Positions 25,247 to 38,035 are shown, numbered from the stretch's first letter. The stretch: DNA of 64,000 nucleotides from Dentipellis sp. KUC8613 (GCA_002286715.1 NSJX01000027.1:310001-374000), one strand, 5' to 3'. Notes: a model not told the origin generated them from the letters alone. Numbers and translations: made by a program.

Positions 25247-26564
25247 TGCTTAGGCTTGTACGTAGCTATGCATAGTATAGCATGCTGCTGTTTGCCGGAG
25301 GCTATGGGTTGTGGGTCGCGTCGGGCTGGCAGGTATTATGAGCAAGTGCAAGCATCGGGTCGTGGTCGAGATTGCTCGGAGTGTTTTCTTCTTCTTCATC
25401 CTTATCCTTCTGTACTAACTTCATTTGACTTTCTTCATCCATCCATATTCCAGCTACTAGCTTACTATACCCACATTCATTATCGTTCCTTATTCTTGTT
25501 TATTCGGAGGATCCATCTCAATTACTACGCCATGTAACTCCATATCATTCAATTCAACAAAACATACTACCTACAACAAAGCAAGGAACCTTCAACAAAG
25601 AAGGTGAAATTTCTAAAAATTGTACAGGCCGACAGCCCACACGCACACACCACGAAACCGCCACCCCTCCTCCGTCCAAAGTCTCCCAGCATAGCCCCAC
25701 GCAAACGAATGCTCCATCTTTCCTCTGTGCTCAACCGCGGAAGGCAATGCTCTTACACCTGGGTATGAGAGCGGGGCGTACGTTTGTGGCGTGCCGCCAG
25801 CGCAATTCACGAGAGCAGGACGACCCCAGAGGGACACCTGTATACCACAGACCGACAGAGGGTTCCCGCTGATGAGGCATATATCTGTGCCTCGTGCGTA
25901 TGCCCCTTCGATCCGGGCCTGCCAGTCCTCGAGAACATGCCGCACAGCCAGAGCTGCCAGCACGTCCGTCGGACAAGAACCATACCACTGTCTCCTCCCA
26001 ACATGGTAGCGAGGAAGGATGGGGGCAGGTGCGGACGACGAGGTCCGCAGCGGCGAGGGCATGACCCCTCCACCGCGGCAGGGCGTATGTGCAAGCGAGC
26101 CGTGTGGGGGAGTGGAGAGACACGTCGGCAAGCGACGTCCATCGGCGACGATGGCAGGATGAGCAGACGGGTGGGGATGGGCGCGTGCGTGCAACCCGGG
26201 CGTCGTCGAGGCGCAGCGGTGCCTCCCAAGGGCAGCGCCAGGACGCGGTAGCCCGGGCGAAGCAGGTCAGAACAACGAGCTCCAAAGGGAGCAGCCTGTA
26301 TGAAGGTTGGGATGAAGAAAGGGAGGCGCGTCCAGGGCTATTTATCCCAAGCGCGAGCGGGCGCTTATTGAAATCAAACCTCGCCCGGGCCAATCCCGGG
26401 CCTCGCTTCATTGTCGTGATGGCACGCGTTAGCTGCATGCGGGCTGTCGTCAGAGCCTGTCGTTGATTGTGTCTTCAGCTTGCAGAAGAATTTACGAAAC
26501 GATATTTTCTTGCCGTACTACAGGCCATTGGATACCGCGTCAGACCGATGCTGCAGAGTTGAAT
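25247..26564. other. Gene-poor stretch with weak minus-strand frame
   Basis: GC-rich from about 25620 to 26300. A minus-strand frame 25613-26062 (149 codons, ATG at 26062) is Trp- and Gly-rich toward its end and has no motif I recognise. A second minus frame of 235 codons (25731-26438, with ATG) overlaps it. Overlapping long frames are expected from GC richness. I regard both as unproven. Confidence 0.35.
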
Positions 26565-26735
26565 TACAGCGGATTCCGAAAAGGTTGGCGGGACGCGTTT
26601 TCAACTTTTTTTGTGCGATGCTCGGCTCCGAGGCTGATGGGACTGTTCTGGTCGCGTGGACGGTCCGTGAGAGTGTCCGGAGACATCCGACGAGACCGCT
26701 CGACAGCCACAGCGATTGATGAGACAGAAGAAAAG

Positions 26736-26812
26736 AACTCTGAGCGGGAGTCGAACAAAAAGGCTCCGCCTACGAGTGACAGCGCATTGGCCGCTAGGCC
26801 ATAGTGACATCT
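26736..26812 (-). other. tRNA-like pol III promoter head (left arm)
   Basis: Read on minus, it has an A-box-like TGGCCTAGCGG and, about 35 nt on, a B-box-like GTTCGACTCCC, followed by a short T-run. A D-arm and anticodon-arm can be drawn, but acceptor and T stems do not pair. I therefore read it as tRNA-derived repeat sequence, not a functional tRNA. Confidence 0.5.
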
Positions 26813-27083
26813 TCTGGAGATTCTTCACATGCTACATGATATGCTCATTGAGTCTGTAGCAACGCTAATCTTTTGCAGCTACTTATGCACAGTTTGTCCA
26901 GTGGCTACTGATTTGGAGCATGACTGTTACTTTTTTATATTGACAGTACCATAATCAGTTTTTGGAGTTTGATCATGTGTCGAGGTCACAATAGCTACTA
27001 AGGTGTTGTTGACTGAACAGACTGAACATAGGAGACACAACGAGCTCGTCATGTACTGTGCAAAGGGTGGTTAGCAGATGACA

Positions 27084-27160
27084 CTATGGCCTAGCGGCCA
27101 ATGTGCTGTCGCTTGTAGGGGGAGCCTTTTTGTTCGACTCCCGCTCAGAGTTCTTTTCTT
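27084..27160 (+). other. tRNA-like pol III promoter head (right arm)
   Basis: Mirror copy of the left tRNA-like head, with the same A-box (TGGCCTAGCGG) and B-box (GTTCGACTCCC). It differs at about four bases between the boxes. It faces outward in the opposite sense to the left copy, so any pol III transcripts would diverge from the central spacer. Confidence 0.5.
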
Positions 27161-27323
27161 CTGTCTCATCAATCGCTGTGGCTGTCGAGCGGTCTCGTCG
27201 GATGTCTCCGGACACTCTCACGGACCGTCCACGCGACCAGAACAGTCCCATCAGCCTCGGAGCCGAGCATCGCACAAAAAAAGTTGAAAACGCGTCCCGC
27301 CAACCTTTTCGGAATCCGCTGTA

Positions 27324-27721
27324 AAGCCCACAACTCGTGAAAGAACCTACAGCCTAGAGACTAGCAGATTGCCGGCTGCCAACAACACAAAGAATAAAGG
27401 AAAGCATGAGCAAAGGATGCTCAGCCGCGAAAGGGAGTCGGCGCGGGAGCAAGAAGGCGTCCCCGAGGCACGTGATGCACGCGTCGGAAAAGTTTGCGCA
27501 TTGTTTGGTCGTGGACGCGCGAATTGTGGCCTGCCGCAAACAAGAGCAGACCAATCCTGCCATTGTCCTCCCCCGCCGCAACTCAACACCTCACATCGGC
27601 CTCGACGCCCCGTCTATATTGTACACTAATCGCTTTCGCCTGTTCATTGACTCCTTCAGGCAGCGACTTTTACCGTTACCGTAAACAGGCACCGGGCACC
27701 AGGTACCTCCGGAGGGCGAGC
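27324..27721. other. Upstream region of acidic hypothetical gene
   Basis: Between the inverted-repeat element and the ATG at 27722. The reading frame of the next gene stays open upstream to 27494 but has no ATG there. This is probably 5' leader and promoter. No separate gene seen. Confidence 0.4.
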
Positions 27722-29221
27722 ATGGAGTCCGCGTCGCAGAGCTCGTCGAGCAGTTCCGCCGCCAAAAGCTTCGACGCCCTGGTCAAGTCCTTCTTCACCA
27801 AGCCATCCCAGGACATCGACGTTGACGAGGACGAGCCCAACGTCCCGCCCCGCTCGCCAAGCCGGATGGGATTCAGCAACGGGCCGAAGCGTTCACCTGA
27901 GCACCGCGGGCCCAACGACAGCGACAGTGATGACGAGGACACGGCAGCCGCGGAAGACACAAACGAGGAGAGGAACTTTATTGAGGGCCGCCTTGCGGAT
28001 TGCGGTGAGTCGGACAGCTCCGACGAGTGGTCTGACGAGTCGGAAGACAGCTACAGCGGCGAAATCGTGTACCGCACTGGCCCTCCCCCGCCCATCATCC
28101 GCCCCCTCACCGTTTCCAGCGGCTCTGCGGACGAGGCACACCCTATACCGGCAGCTGGAGGCTACTCTAGCTTGTACTCCATCATACCCGAAACGGACCC
28201 TATCCTAGAACCGGCAGAACATACCCGCTCATCGATCTCACACCATGGTCTATCCCAGAGCGCGCTGCAGCATCAGAGATGGATGTGGGGGGCTCGATAC
28301 GAGCAATGGATGCGGTGGCATCTGGACGTCGAGAGGGCCACCGCCGAGGCGAGCGCGTACGACGGGATCGTCGACACCTCTGGCATCGAGCCGCCGTCGT
28401 CTATGAAATCGCGGCCCGCATCTCCAAGCGAGCGGTCAGAGCAGAAGCCTCCCGGACCGGCCGAAATCAACCCAGCCATCTTCCCGAGGGCTGGAGACCT
28501 GTCGACGCTGCACGACCCGAAGGCGAACTCCATGGACCAGTTGTTCCACCACTTCCCGCTCTGGACGATCAAAAAAGTTCTATACGTGTTCAACATGGAC
28601 TTCCGCGGCTCTCAGAAGCCACCGGCCGCCAAACCCGACGAGGCAGAGGGCGAGGAGCCTAAGGCGGACAGTCAGAACGAATCTCCAGCGACGAGCGAGA
28701 TGGACTTAACTCTGGTCGAGGAGCCAACCGGCAAGTCTTCTCCTGGACCGTCCAAGGGTCAAGTCGATGCATGGACGGATCTTATCCAAGATGGTGCTAG
28801 CTGTCCGGATATTTCGAAAGCGAGCACGAACGATACTCCCGATTGGGAGCATAGTTGGCAGGCGCGGTGGGAGGTCTTGGCGGAATTGGTCAAGTTGAAT
28901 CGCGAAGCCATGCAACCGGCCCCAACAGACGACGACGAGAAGTCAGAGGTTTCGGCGTCCGCTCAAGCCTCGGAGCCCACTGCTCGAGAAGCACCGACGG
29001 CCAACAAATTCTTCTTTGCGTCAGATACAGCTCCCGAGGGCAGCGAGAACGAGGACAGTGGCGAGGATTTGGAGGATTCAGACGAGGACTACGGAGAGAT
29101 CATCCTAAACCCACAGTTTACCCAACCTTTCGAACGTGGAATTGATCTCGCCAAGGACTTTTTGGAGAACAACAGCCTGCGAGTGGACGTGCGGAGCGGA
29201 GCGAAGATGCTCTGCATCTGA
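27722..29221 (+). CDS. Acidic, low-complexity hypothetical protein
   Basis: Intronless frame of 499 codons from ATG 27722. No known domain recognised. Layout: Ser-rich start MESASQSSSSSSAAKSFDAL, an acidic block NDSDSDDEDTAAAEDTNEE, a Ser/Asp/Glu block around SSDEWSDESEDSY, then an aromatic segment HQRWMWGARYEQWMRWHLDV. A conserved-looking core follows, with FPRAGDLSTLHDPK and FHHFPLWTIKKVLYVFNMDF. A second core has PDWEHSWQARWEVLAELVKL, and an acidic tail precedes YGEIILNPQFTQPFERGIDL. The two aromatic cores separated by disordered acid-rich linkers suggest a real, probably fungal-specific protein. No signal peptide or membrane segment. Function unknown. Confidence 0.7.
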   Translation: MESASQSSSSSSAAKSFDALVKSFFTKPSQDIDVDEDEPNVPPRSPSRMGFSNGPKRSPEHRGPNDSDSDDEDTAAAEDTNEERNFIEGRLADCGESDSSDEWSDESEDSYSGEIVYRTGPPPPIIRPLTVSSGSADEAHPIPAAGGYSSLYSIIPETDPILEPAEHTRSSISHHGLSQSALQHQRWMWGARYEQWMRWHLDVERATAEASAYDGIVDTSGIEPPSSMKSRPASPSERSEQKPPGPAEINPAIFPRAGDLSTLHDPKANSMDQLFHHFPLWTIKKVLYVFNMDFRGSQKPPAAKPDEAEGEEPKADSQNESPATSEMDLTLVEEPTGKSSPGPSKGQVDAWTDLIQDGASCPDISKASTNDTPDWEHSWQARWEVLAELVKLNREAMQPAPTDDDEKSEVSASAQASEPTAREAPTANKFFFASDTAPEGSENEDSGEDLEDSDEDYGEIILNPQFTQPFERGIDLAKDFLENNSLRVDVRSGAKMLCI

Positions 29222-30475
29222 GCAGACAGCCCGCGCACGAGAGTGGGAGACCTGGGACATTTGTATTAGTATCACACGACTACGCGATACCTCTACCACA
29301 CCATGTAGCTCTACATCTACTACCATAATCGATACTTCGTTTTGTCTTCGTTCAATGAATAGTCTGCCTGTTATTTTGCATTCATAGTAGTAAAGCAAAT
29401 TTACAACAGCCTGATACAGAATAAGTAAACGCACCGACCATGAGGCCATGCATCGTATTCATTCAGACCCTGAGCACAGCCCAACAGCCACCCCACGAAG
29501 AGGAGCACAAGGAAAAAATTCCAGGCAGCAGACCCAGAGTAGTCTGAATCGAGTTTCGCGCCCCCCTGACGAAGGACACGAGCCGCAAATTGCACTCAAG
29601 AGCACCACGCCTCTAAAGTGGTACCTCCAAGAGACCCGTACCCACCGCATTCGAAACCCAAGCAGAGGGCTGGCATGGCGACCCAGCCCGGATCCCCACC
29701 CGTACTCGCGCAACGCCACAAAGTGGCATCGTACGAGCAGGCCCTGCGAGGACCAACTGGAACGCGGCGGGCAACCATCGTGACGGGCAGGTCGCCCGCC
29801 GACCCATCGAAGAATGATGTTAGAGCGAGGGTCTCGAAGTGTGCAGAGGCGCCATTCGATCTCTGCCCGACCGCGGGGGTCGGATGGTGGGGAAGGTCAG
29901 CGACGAAGCACAAGGCGATGTCGTGGAGGACCGAGGGAGAGCGTGTTGCCCAAGCTTCGCGGCACGTCTCAAGCCTCCCATGGCGATCCTCGGTCCTCAT
30001 TCAGAGCACGTCTCCGGAAATGGCCACTGCAAGCGGATTTCTTGTGTGTCGCGCGACTCGTAAGAATCGGACCCGGCGAGAGTCTGTCTGGGAAGCTGGC
30101 ATACTCAGACCTTAGCCCGCTCGCGAAAAGACAGATGGGAAGTCTGCTGTGGGAGGCGAGCTTTGCGGCTTTGGACCTGCTGCAGTTCGTGGTGGGTCGA
30201 ACGAGGCGCTCGGTGAGATTTTGATACCAGAGAGCGCCCAGCTTCGGCAAATGCCGGTTCATAGGATCGACGGACGAGTCGAGGGTCGGGAGGGTCGAGT
30301 GCAAGTCATCCCCTTCAGCATACAGTAGTCCCTGAATGCCCCCCTCGGCCATTAGACATGGGGTTCGAATCGTGGGGTTCATTTCAAACAACCATAACCA
30401 TCCCAGCGCACAATGCATTTCTACCAAAAATATTGTTACAAGTTCGTGCTGAAAACCCCGGGAGTACTTGCGGAT
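29222..30475. other. Intergenic region with weak minus-strand frames
   Basis: Three-prime ends of the acidic hypothetical (+) and the first OYE gene (-) converge here. Minus-strand frames (for example 29596-30000, and 29401-29595 with a hydrophobic stretch FFLVLLFVGWLLGCAQ) could be exons of an unrecognised gene. I found no consistent splice chain or family motif. Confidence 0.35.
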
Positions 30476-31926
<1,451 letters not shown>

Positions 31927-32795
31927 CGTCGACAGAATGCTAGCTCAGAGTGAGAAAGATGAGAGGTAAACGATGCGAGCACTGAGTGGTGCAGATACTC
32001 ACTGTTTTTGGTTCCGTCTCCTTATATAACACCAGCTCTATATATGACTAACCTGCAGACAGAGGTCGACAATACGCAGCATCGCGATGTCCTGCATCGA
32101 TCCCTGGCCGATCCACGGAATGAACCCCACGGTTCGGGGCCACGGGCGGGCACTTCGCTGAGCAATCAAGGGAAAGTTGATGAATTGCAGGTTGAAGCTG
32201 CTGAGGAAGCGTACAGAGGCAGGGCAAGATTTGGGGAAACTACCCCATACTCTACGACCCGAGTCGGAACGAGCATGTTTGCCACTGCTGCAAACCGAAT
32301 TACAAAGCCGGGGGGCTACCCGGAAAGCCGAGGACACGACACGGGTACAATGGTGATCACGTTGGATTGCTTCGCTCATCAGAAGGGATACCGCGTCAGG
32401 GCAGCACTAAGAGCGTTCTACGGACTCATGAAAGAGGCTTTGGAAGTAAAATTAGCAGAACATGAGACTGCAGATGGTCAATTACTTTACGTACCCAGAA
32501 AAAGCAGCCTTATATCGCTGACATGGCCACCACAGCGCCGAACCCGCAGCTCGATTCAATATGAACAGCCAGCGCTATTCCTTACATTCGAAAGATAAAA
32601 GGAACCGCGAAGGGCCCCATTACTATAGACACATGAGGGGGACAAGATGGATACTGTGTACAAGAATCGCAGGCACGAGTGGATTTCGCATAACGAGTCT
32701 TAGCGTAGACGTCGGGAGCTGCGTTAAACAGCTCGACGTTAGCATTAGCAGAAGAAACGAGAAAATGAAGACGAAAAGAAAGGCATTTGTGGCAA
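31927..32795. other. OYE copy 1 promoter and GBP2-like 3' region
   Basis: Contains the upstream region of OYE copy 1, with a TATA box at 32022-32028, and the 3' flank of the GBP2-like gene. An open frame on plus (about 32008-32598) begins without ATG and shows no motif. Confidence 0.45.
32022..32028 (-). promoter_or_regulatory. TATA box of OYE copy 1
   Basis: On minus the sequence reads TATATAAGG, ending about 95 nt before the ATG at 31926, a normal place for a fungal TATA element. The paralogue at 48290 has a matching TATATAAG. Confidence 0.55.
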
Positions 32796-35428
32796 CTAGA
32801 CCACCTCAGCTTGCATTGGCACAGTCTGACCGCCCTTGGCTGCGGTTGGTGTGAAAGTGTGCCAGCGGTCATTGAAGCGGACATCTGTCGGCAATCGCTT
32901 AGTGAAAGCGAGAGCGCTGAAACGAGATGACACATACCCAAGGGTCTCCCGCCGTACATATACTGCTGGAACTTGGCTAAAGTTGCACAATGCGATGAGT
33001 GATCAGACAGAGCATGATGAGGTAGACAACGAACCGATAGCTGTCTCAGCCTCAGCAACCTGAGCAAACTGGACAACGCCGGCGCCCTTGGATCTGGTGC
33101 CGTCGAACAAGATTTCGGCGAGTTCAACCTGACCAGTCGTCTCGAACAGTTCCACAAGATCTTCGTTAGCAGTTGACCAGGGAAGCTAAAGTTGTAGACC
33201 ACATCCGTAAGTCTTCGATAGGTGAAGACATGACATTCCACTCACGTTGCGGACCATAATTTGCTGACTTGGCTCGGCGTCGAAAGCGGGGGCACCATAG
33301 GCGGAAGCACCGCCGCCGAAACCATGTCCGGCGGCACCGTAACCATCTATGCGCATGCCGCCAGCTTGCTGGTCGGGACCCGAGTAATCTGCATATAAGT
33401 CTTGGTTTGAGAAGTCGCGACCGCCAGCACCGCCGTAGCCTCCGCGGAAACCGCCTCGTCCACCGAAGCCGCCGCGGAAGCTACCGCGCAGGCCTCCGCG
33501 AAGACCGCCGCGCAAGCCCCCACGGAAGCCACCGGCACCAGAGAGCCCTGCATAGCGATCCTATGGAAGGGCCTGAGACGCACAGATCGGATGATCACGC
33601 TGAATTGCTTACCTCGCGAACTTCAAGGGTACGCCCATACCAATCGAACCCGTGATACATGGCTACGATGTACATCAGCTCATGACCATCTCGCACAGGC
33701 TAACTGATACTCACTGATGGCTTGCTGGGCATCCTTGGCGGTCTCGAATATAACAGTGCCGCTGCCCTTCGGCCGGCCATCTGCACCAATGTTGATATCT
33801 GCACGGATGATGTTGCCCGCCGACCTGAACAAGTCTTTGAGGTCCTGCCAGCCAGCCTGATACGGCAACTACGTCGAGAATGGTCAGCGAAAGCCAATGA
33901 TTATTGAGACTGGACAACTTACATTCCCGACGTAAAGTTGATTGCCAGGATTACCACCACCAGATCCGAAACTGTTGTGGTACGCAGGACGAGGAGGAGG
34001 AGCGGCATTCAGACCTTGACCAGCCATAGCCATGCCAATCTTTCCGGGCACAGGGGTGGCACCGAAGCGGGATTCATTCTCGCGATCCTACGACATTCTC
34101 GCGTTGGTCGCAGACTCGTGTCGCGAGGGTGGAGTGACGCACCTCGCGAATGAAGACGGGACGGCCAAGGAGCGGTTGCTCAGAAAGTTCGCGGACAGCT
34201 CGTTGGGCATCCTCATGGGAGGCATATTCAACAATGCTAGAAAAAGTGTGAGTGTGAATCATCTACTATATAACCATAGAAAGAACTCACCCGCATCCCT
34301 TCGAAATGCCCGTGGGGGTAACGAGAACTTCGGCGAACAGGACCTCACCAGCTATCATCCCAAAAGAAAATCCCATCAATAACCGTCCTCACAACTTCCC
34401 TTCCAGCAAAAACCAAAAAGAAAATGCAAATGCCCCGCCCGCTCGAGCTCCGGAACCCACACTCTCCCCAGACCACCCCCTACAGCGACGTGGTGATGCG
34501 CCAACGACTGGCACGGACGAGAAAAAACGGAGTTGGAAGCGCCACGGGCCATCCAGTTGCCTCCCGGCCCTCTACCCCGTCCCCAAATTCACAACCATAG
34601 CCATAGCCACTCCTGCTCTCACTCTCAGCCTCGGCCTCACACTCCGGCTCCGGCTCCTCTGGGCACAAGAAACACGATGACCAATAACAGCAACTAATCC
34701 GGGATTCCCCCACCCACCTCCCCTCATGAATTCCATTAGGTCCCTGTACTTGACGTCGTAGCTGAGGTTTCCGACGTAGACCCGGTTTTCGCGCTTGCTG
34801 ATCTTCGAGAACTCGACGGCTTCTTCATGCGGAGCGTTCATCGGCCCGCCGAGCGAGCGAGGGAACGGCTCTGCCGGCTTCCGGTCGCGCGACCGAGAGC
34901 GTGAACGGGTGAGCGAACGGGAGCGCGAGCGGCTGCGCGAACGCCGGGAGCGACGGCGGGGCGAGGCCGAGCGGCGGCGAGAGCGCGAACGAGAGCGCGA
35001 ACGGCGACGGCGCTACCGAATCAGAGCAAATCACCACGATGCGAATTAGGTGTGGGAGACTCGATAATGGCAAGCGAACACGTACATCACCATTGCGCCG
35101 TCCGTCGTCGGGCTCCCAGTGGTCACCGCCTCCGCCACGCCTGCTGCGGACTGGAGGAATGTACATCAGCGACAGGAGAAAGACGCCGTCGAAAGGGGCT
35201 CCACGTACTCGAGTCGCGGCGGTCGCGATCCCTATCGCGCTCACGGTCGCGGTCGCGGTCCCTGTCGCGATCTCTGTCTCTGGGGTCGCGGTCGCGGTCT
35301 CTCCGGTCCCTGTCCTTCGAATCGCGCTCGCGCTCCCTGTCCCGCTCGCGGTCGTAGTCGCGGTCGTCCTTCTTCAGCGTCTCGCGCTTGTCGTCCACCT
35401 CCTCTTTTGTCTTCATGTCGACGTCCAT
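32796..35428 (-). CDS. SR-type RNA-binding protein with three RRMs (GBP2/HRB1-like)
   Basis: Nuclear mRNA-binding shuttling protein like yeast Gbp2/Hrb1, which bind poly(A) mRNA through TREX and aid quality-controlled export. N terminus MDVDMKTKEEVDDKRETLKK followed by a long Arg-Asp repeat tract and then an Arg-Ser tract. RRM1: RVYVGNLSYDVKYRDLMEFM, joined across a 366-nt intron (34352-34717) to EVLFAEVLVTPTGISKGCG. RRM2: NQLYVGNLPYQAGWQDLKDL with KGSGTVIFETAKDAQQAI. A Gly-Arg-rich linker (RGGLRGSFRGGFGGRGGFRG) precedes RRM3: QIMVRNLPWSTANEDLVELF and KGAGVVQFAQVAEAETAI, then PLDVRFNDRW. Stop at 32796. Three RRMs plus RD/RS and RGG regions match the family; a gene symbol is withheld because orthology between Gbp2, Hrb1 and Nop3 cannot be settled here. 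Confidence 0.9.
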
Positions 35429-36376
35429 GTTGACTCCCTTTGCCTATTAGCCTACAAATATCTTATAGGTTAGTACGCAGAGGCAGGATTGGCACGGGCG
35501 AGGAAAGGAGACGAATGTGCGGTGGCGGGTAATTTTTTGGACAAGTCAGACGTCGGTCCTCCAGGGTCGCCTTCTGAATCGGACCTCGTTTCCCTTGCCC
35601 CGATTCCCCTCAATTTCAAATGGCGCTTGAAAAGCGGTGGCGCCACCTCGTAGACTCTGGGGCAGGAACTTGAAGGAGAAAAATACTCTGCTGCTGCATC
35701 GTAGCCATGTAGGCCACCCTGTGTGCAACAAAACTGAACACCTTGGCTCGAAGACATGCAATTAAATTCTCGGGTCGAACCTCAGGAATCAGCTGCAGAT
35801 CGCGGGGATTGTCGTCCTCGAGCTCGCGTTGATCATGACACGTTGACACCGTGACGTCTCATCGCAGCATAGTTTTCTTGCAGATCTCACGATTCGGACT
35901 CAACGTACTCAACAGAAGTACATGCATCCTTCGACAATCCAGTGAGCAGTCTTTTTGAGAATCTCATTTTCTGGGAGCTACTAGTGGTAAATTGATACAA
36001 GACAAGCATAGTGATATAGGGAAACACATGAAGAGAAAATATAGTCCAAGCTGAGCAATGTTCGAGTGAGTTGTCCGAGATCTTCTAATGATACAGCGTA
36101 ATCCACAACGAGAAGAAACACATAAACGATATTTGCTCGATGAGAGACAAGGTGGGTGCGTCGGAAGAGGTCCTCCGAGCTTGCATACCCGATCGGGAAC
36201 AAGGGCATCGTCGGTAACCCGACGACGACCTCTACGCGTGCGCGAAAGTATAAACAACCTTCTAAAGCGGGAGGATTGTCTTGTTCAACGCCGGCCATGC
36301 TTAATGCCTCATCGAGCACAAGGGAAACGCGACGCGAGGTGAGTGCGCGAGTATAAAGGCCGCGCATCCTGGAGTC
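35429..36376. other. Intergenic region
   Basis: Promoter of the GBP2-like gene to the left and 3' flank of the zinc-binding protein gene to the right. AT-richer than flanking exons. No gene recognised. Confidence 0.5.
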
Positions 36377-38035
36377 TTAGCGAGTCGCAACAGAGTGCGC
36401 CTTCTGCTCCACCCCCTTCCGTCCTCTTCTCGCGGCCTCCCTCATCATCCTCTTGACGTCTTCCCAAACCAGCACATCCCGCCAGCGCGGATGATGTTTA
36501 TCCAAGTGACGCAGCATGCTGTCTGCGCGGCAGCATTTGCTGTGATGACCGCAACCGGACCCATGCTTCGACATCGGGCAGTCCACACCTTGGCTATGCT
36601 CCGCTGCCGTCTGCATGTGCCGGTCATAGCTGGATTTTCCAGCAAATTTCGAGCCGACGCATTGGCTGCAGCTGTATGTCACTTCGGGCGCAGGGGATAA
36701 ATTGGTCTCTGGCGTCGGGTCGAAGGTCGCATCTTCTGGCCCCTCCAGCTCACCAGTTAAGCTATAGCTGTCGGTATTCGGCTGGAGTTTGTCTCCAGTT
36801 TGGTGGTGCACAGCTTTTAATTGGGGGTTTTGAAGGGCCACAGGAGTGACCCTTCGGACTGGCGACTCAGTATCATGTACCGAGCGCCTTGGTTTGTTAT
36901 ACTTGGGTCGTGCATGCTGCAACGAGCCCTCGTCAGCGCGGCTCTTCTTAGCCGGCGGCTGATATTCGTCGTCTTCATCGTCGTCGCCATCATCACGAAC
37001 CCTCTTGACAGTCTGACAATGCTCCACTGTCTCCGACACAGCTATATCCACGCGACTCTTCTTGGCCGGCCTCGAGTAGTCTTCAACTTCATCTCGTCCT
37101 CTCTTTGGGGCTCGATGAGTCATGGCCGGCTCTGATGCCTGTCCATTCTGGACATGTACCTGAGGCTCAAATCCGCCGAAGGTCGGCGTGGACAGGTTAC
37201 TGAAGGAGGCCGATGAGGGCGTCGACAGCGGCAAGCTCTCGAAGCTCGCGGACGGAAGAGGAGGAGCGATCGAGAGATTCAAGGGGTTGGCACAGGACGG
37301 CCGAGGGGGGCTCAGACTCCTCGAGGGCAGCACAGGACTGTCTGGCGACAGTGTCTGTTGTAAGTGTGCATCCCATCCTCCTTCCGGGATGAGACACTGA
37401 CTGCTACCGAGCCATAGGTCGTTGGCGGCCTCGCCATACATAGTATGGCCCGCGAGACTAGGACCCGAGTCGGGTGCCGAATCAATCTCGAGATAGAGAG
37501 ACCAGTCAAAGTTATCCTTTTCAGGGCTGGAGAAGTCCTGCGCCACGGGCACGTGAGGGATGCCTAGAATCTCAGAGAGTTCGAAGTTGTTTATATTGTT
37601 GTGAGAGGTGGGTAAAGGTGCGCTGGTCTGCCCGTACAGGCCGGGCGCTGCAGGAGGGAAGGTCGGCGAGCGGCCGCCGTAGCTGGATTGTGGTAGGTAG
37701 GAGGGGTAAGAGGGGAGATTATACTGATGTGCGGGGACTTGAGTCGAAGTGGGATACTAGATGGCAACAGGTAAGCCACGCGACGGTGGGCGACACGCTG
37801 ACCAGACACTCACCCCCCAAGCATTCCCATCGAACGCCTGGAAACTCGAGTTCACAGGATTCTCATCGTACGCAGACTGACACGACACGTCAGTTGAGCT
37901 GTCCGGCGGCGCAGACAACAACATCCAACGCACCGCGTCCACATTCGCCACATCCTGCGATCGTGGCGACGCCGCGGTGAGAAACGCGAGCTCGTCAAGC
38001 CAATCGGAGGTCCCAATGTGAGACGAGCTGCTCAT
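36377..38035 (-). CDS. Putative nuclear Cys/His zinc-binding regulator
   Basis: Two exons. Exon 1 opens MSSSSHIGTSDWLDELAFLT and continues to FQAFDGNAWG; the intron donor (GGGTGAGTGT) is near 37817. Exon 2 begins PTSTQVPAHQYNLPSYPSYL and runs to the stop at 36377. The middle is disordered, Ser/Pro-rich, with two basic clusters RPAKKSRVD and PPAKKSRADEG that look like nuclear localisation signals from an internal duplication. The C terminus has YSCSQCVGSKFAGKSSYDRH, then CPMSKHGSGCGHHSKCCRAD and SMLRHLDKHH, spacing reminiscent of degenerate C2H2 fingers but not canonical. Probably a DNA-binding transcription regulator; targets unknown. Confidence 0.72.

Larger units (their letters stand above)
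26567..27321. repeat. Inverted-repeat element with two tRNA-like heads
   Basis: A 755-bp unit whose outer arms (26567 to about 26820, and 27321 back to about 27075) are reverse complements for about 245 bp. I count only about four mismatches, all near the inner ends. Each end reads CAGCGGATTCCG inward and is bordered by the dinucleotide TA (26565-26566 and 27322-27323), which would fit a TA target duplication of a Tc1/mariner-type or MITE element. The inner ~75 bp of each arm look tRNA-derived. The roughly 260-bp spacer shows no coding frame. Alternatives are two head-to-head SINEs or a foldback element. No transposase is encoded. Confidence 0.75.

Noticed and set aside
25613..26438. Overlapping minus-strand frames of 149 and 235 codons
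   Set aside because: They overlap in different frames in GC-rich sequence with no motif; at most one could be real and neither can be chosen.
26736..27160. Two tRNA genes
   Set aside because: A- and B-box-like strings are present but acceptor and T stems do not pair and both copies lie inside inverted repeat arms; called tRNA-like repeat instead.
30355..30380. GGTTCGAATC string suggesting a tRNA T-arm
   Set aside because: The flanking bases cannot form a T-stem or acceptor stem on either strand.
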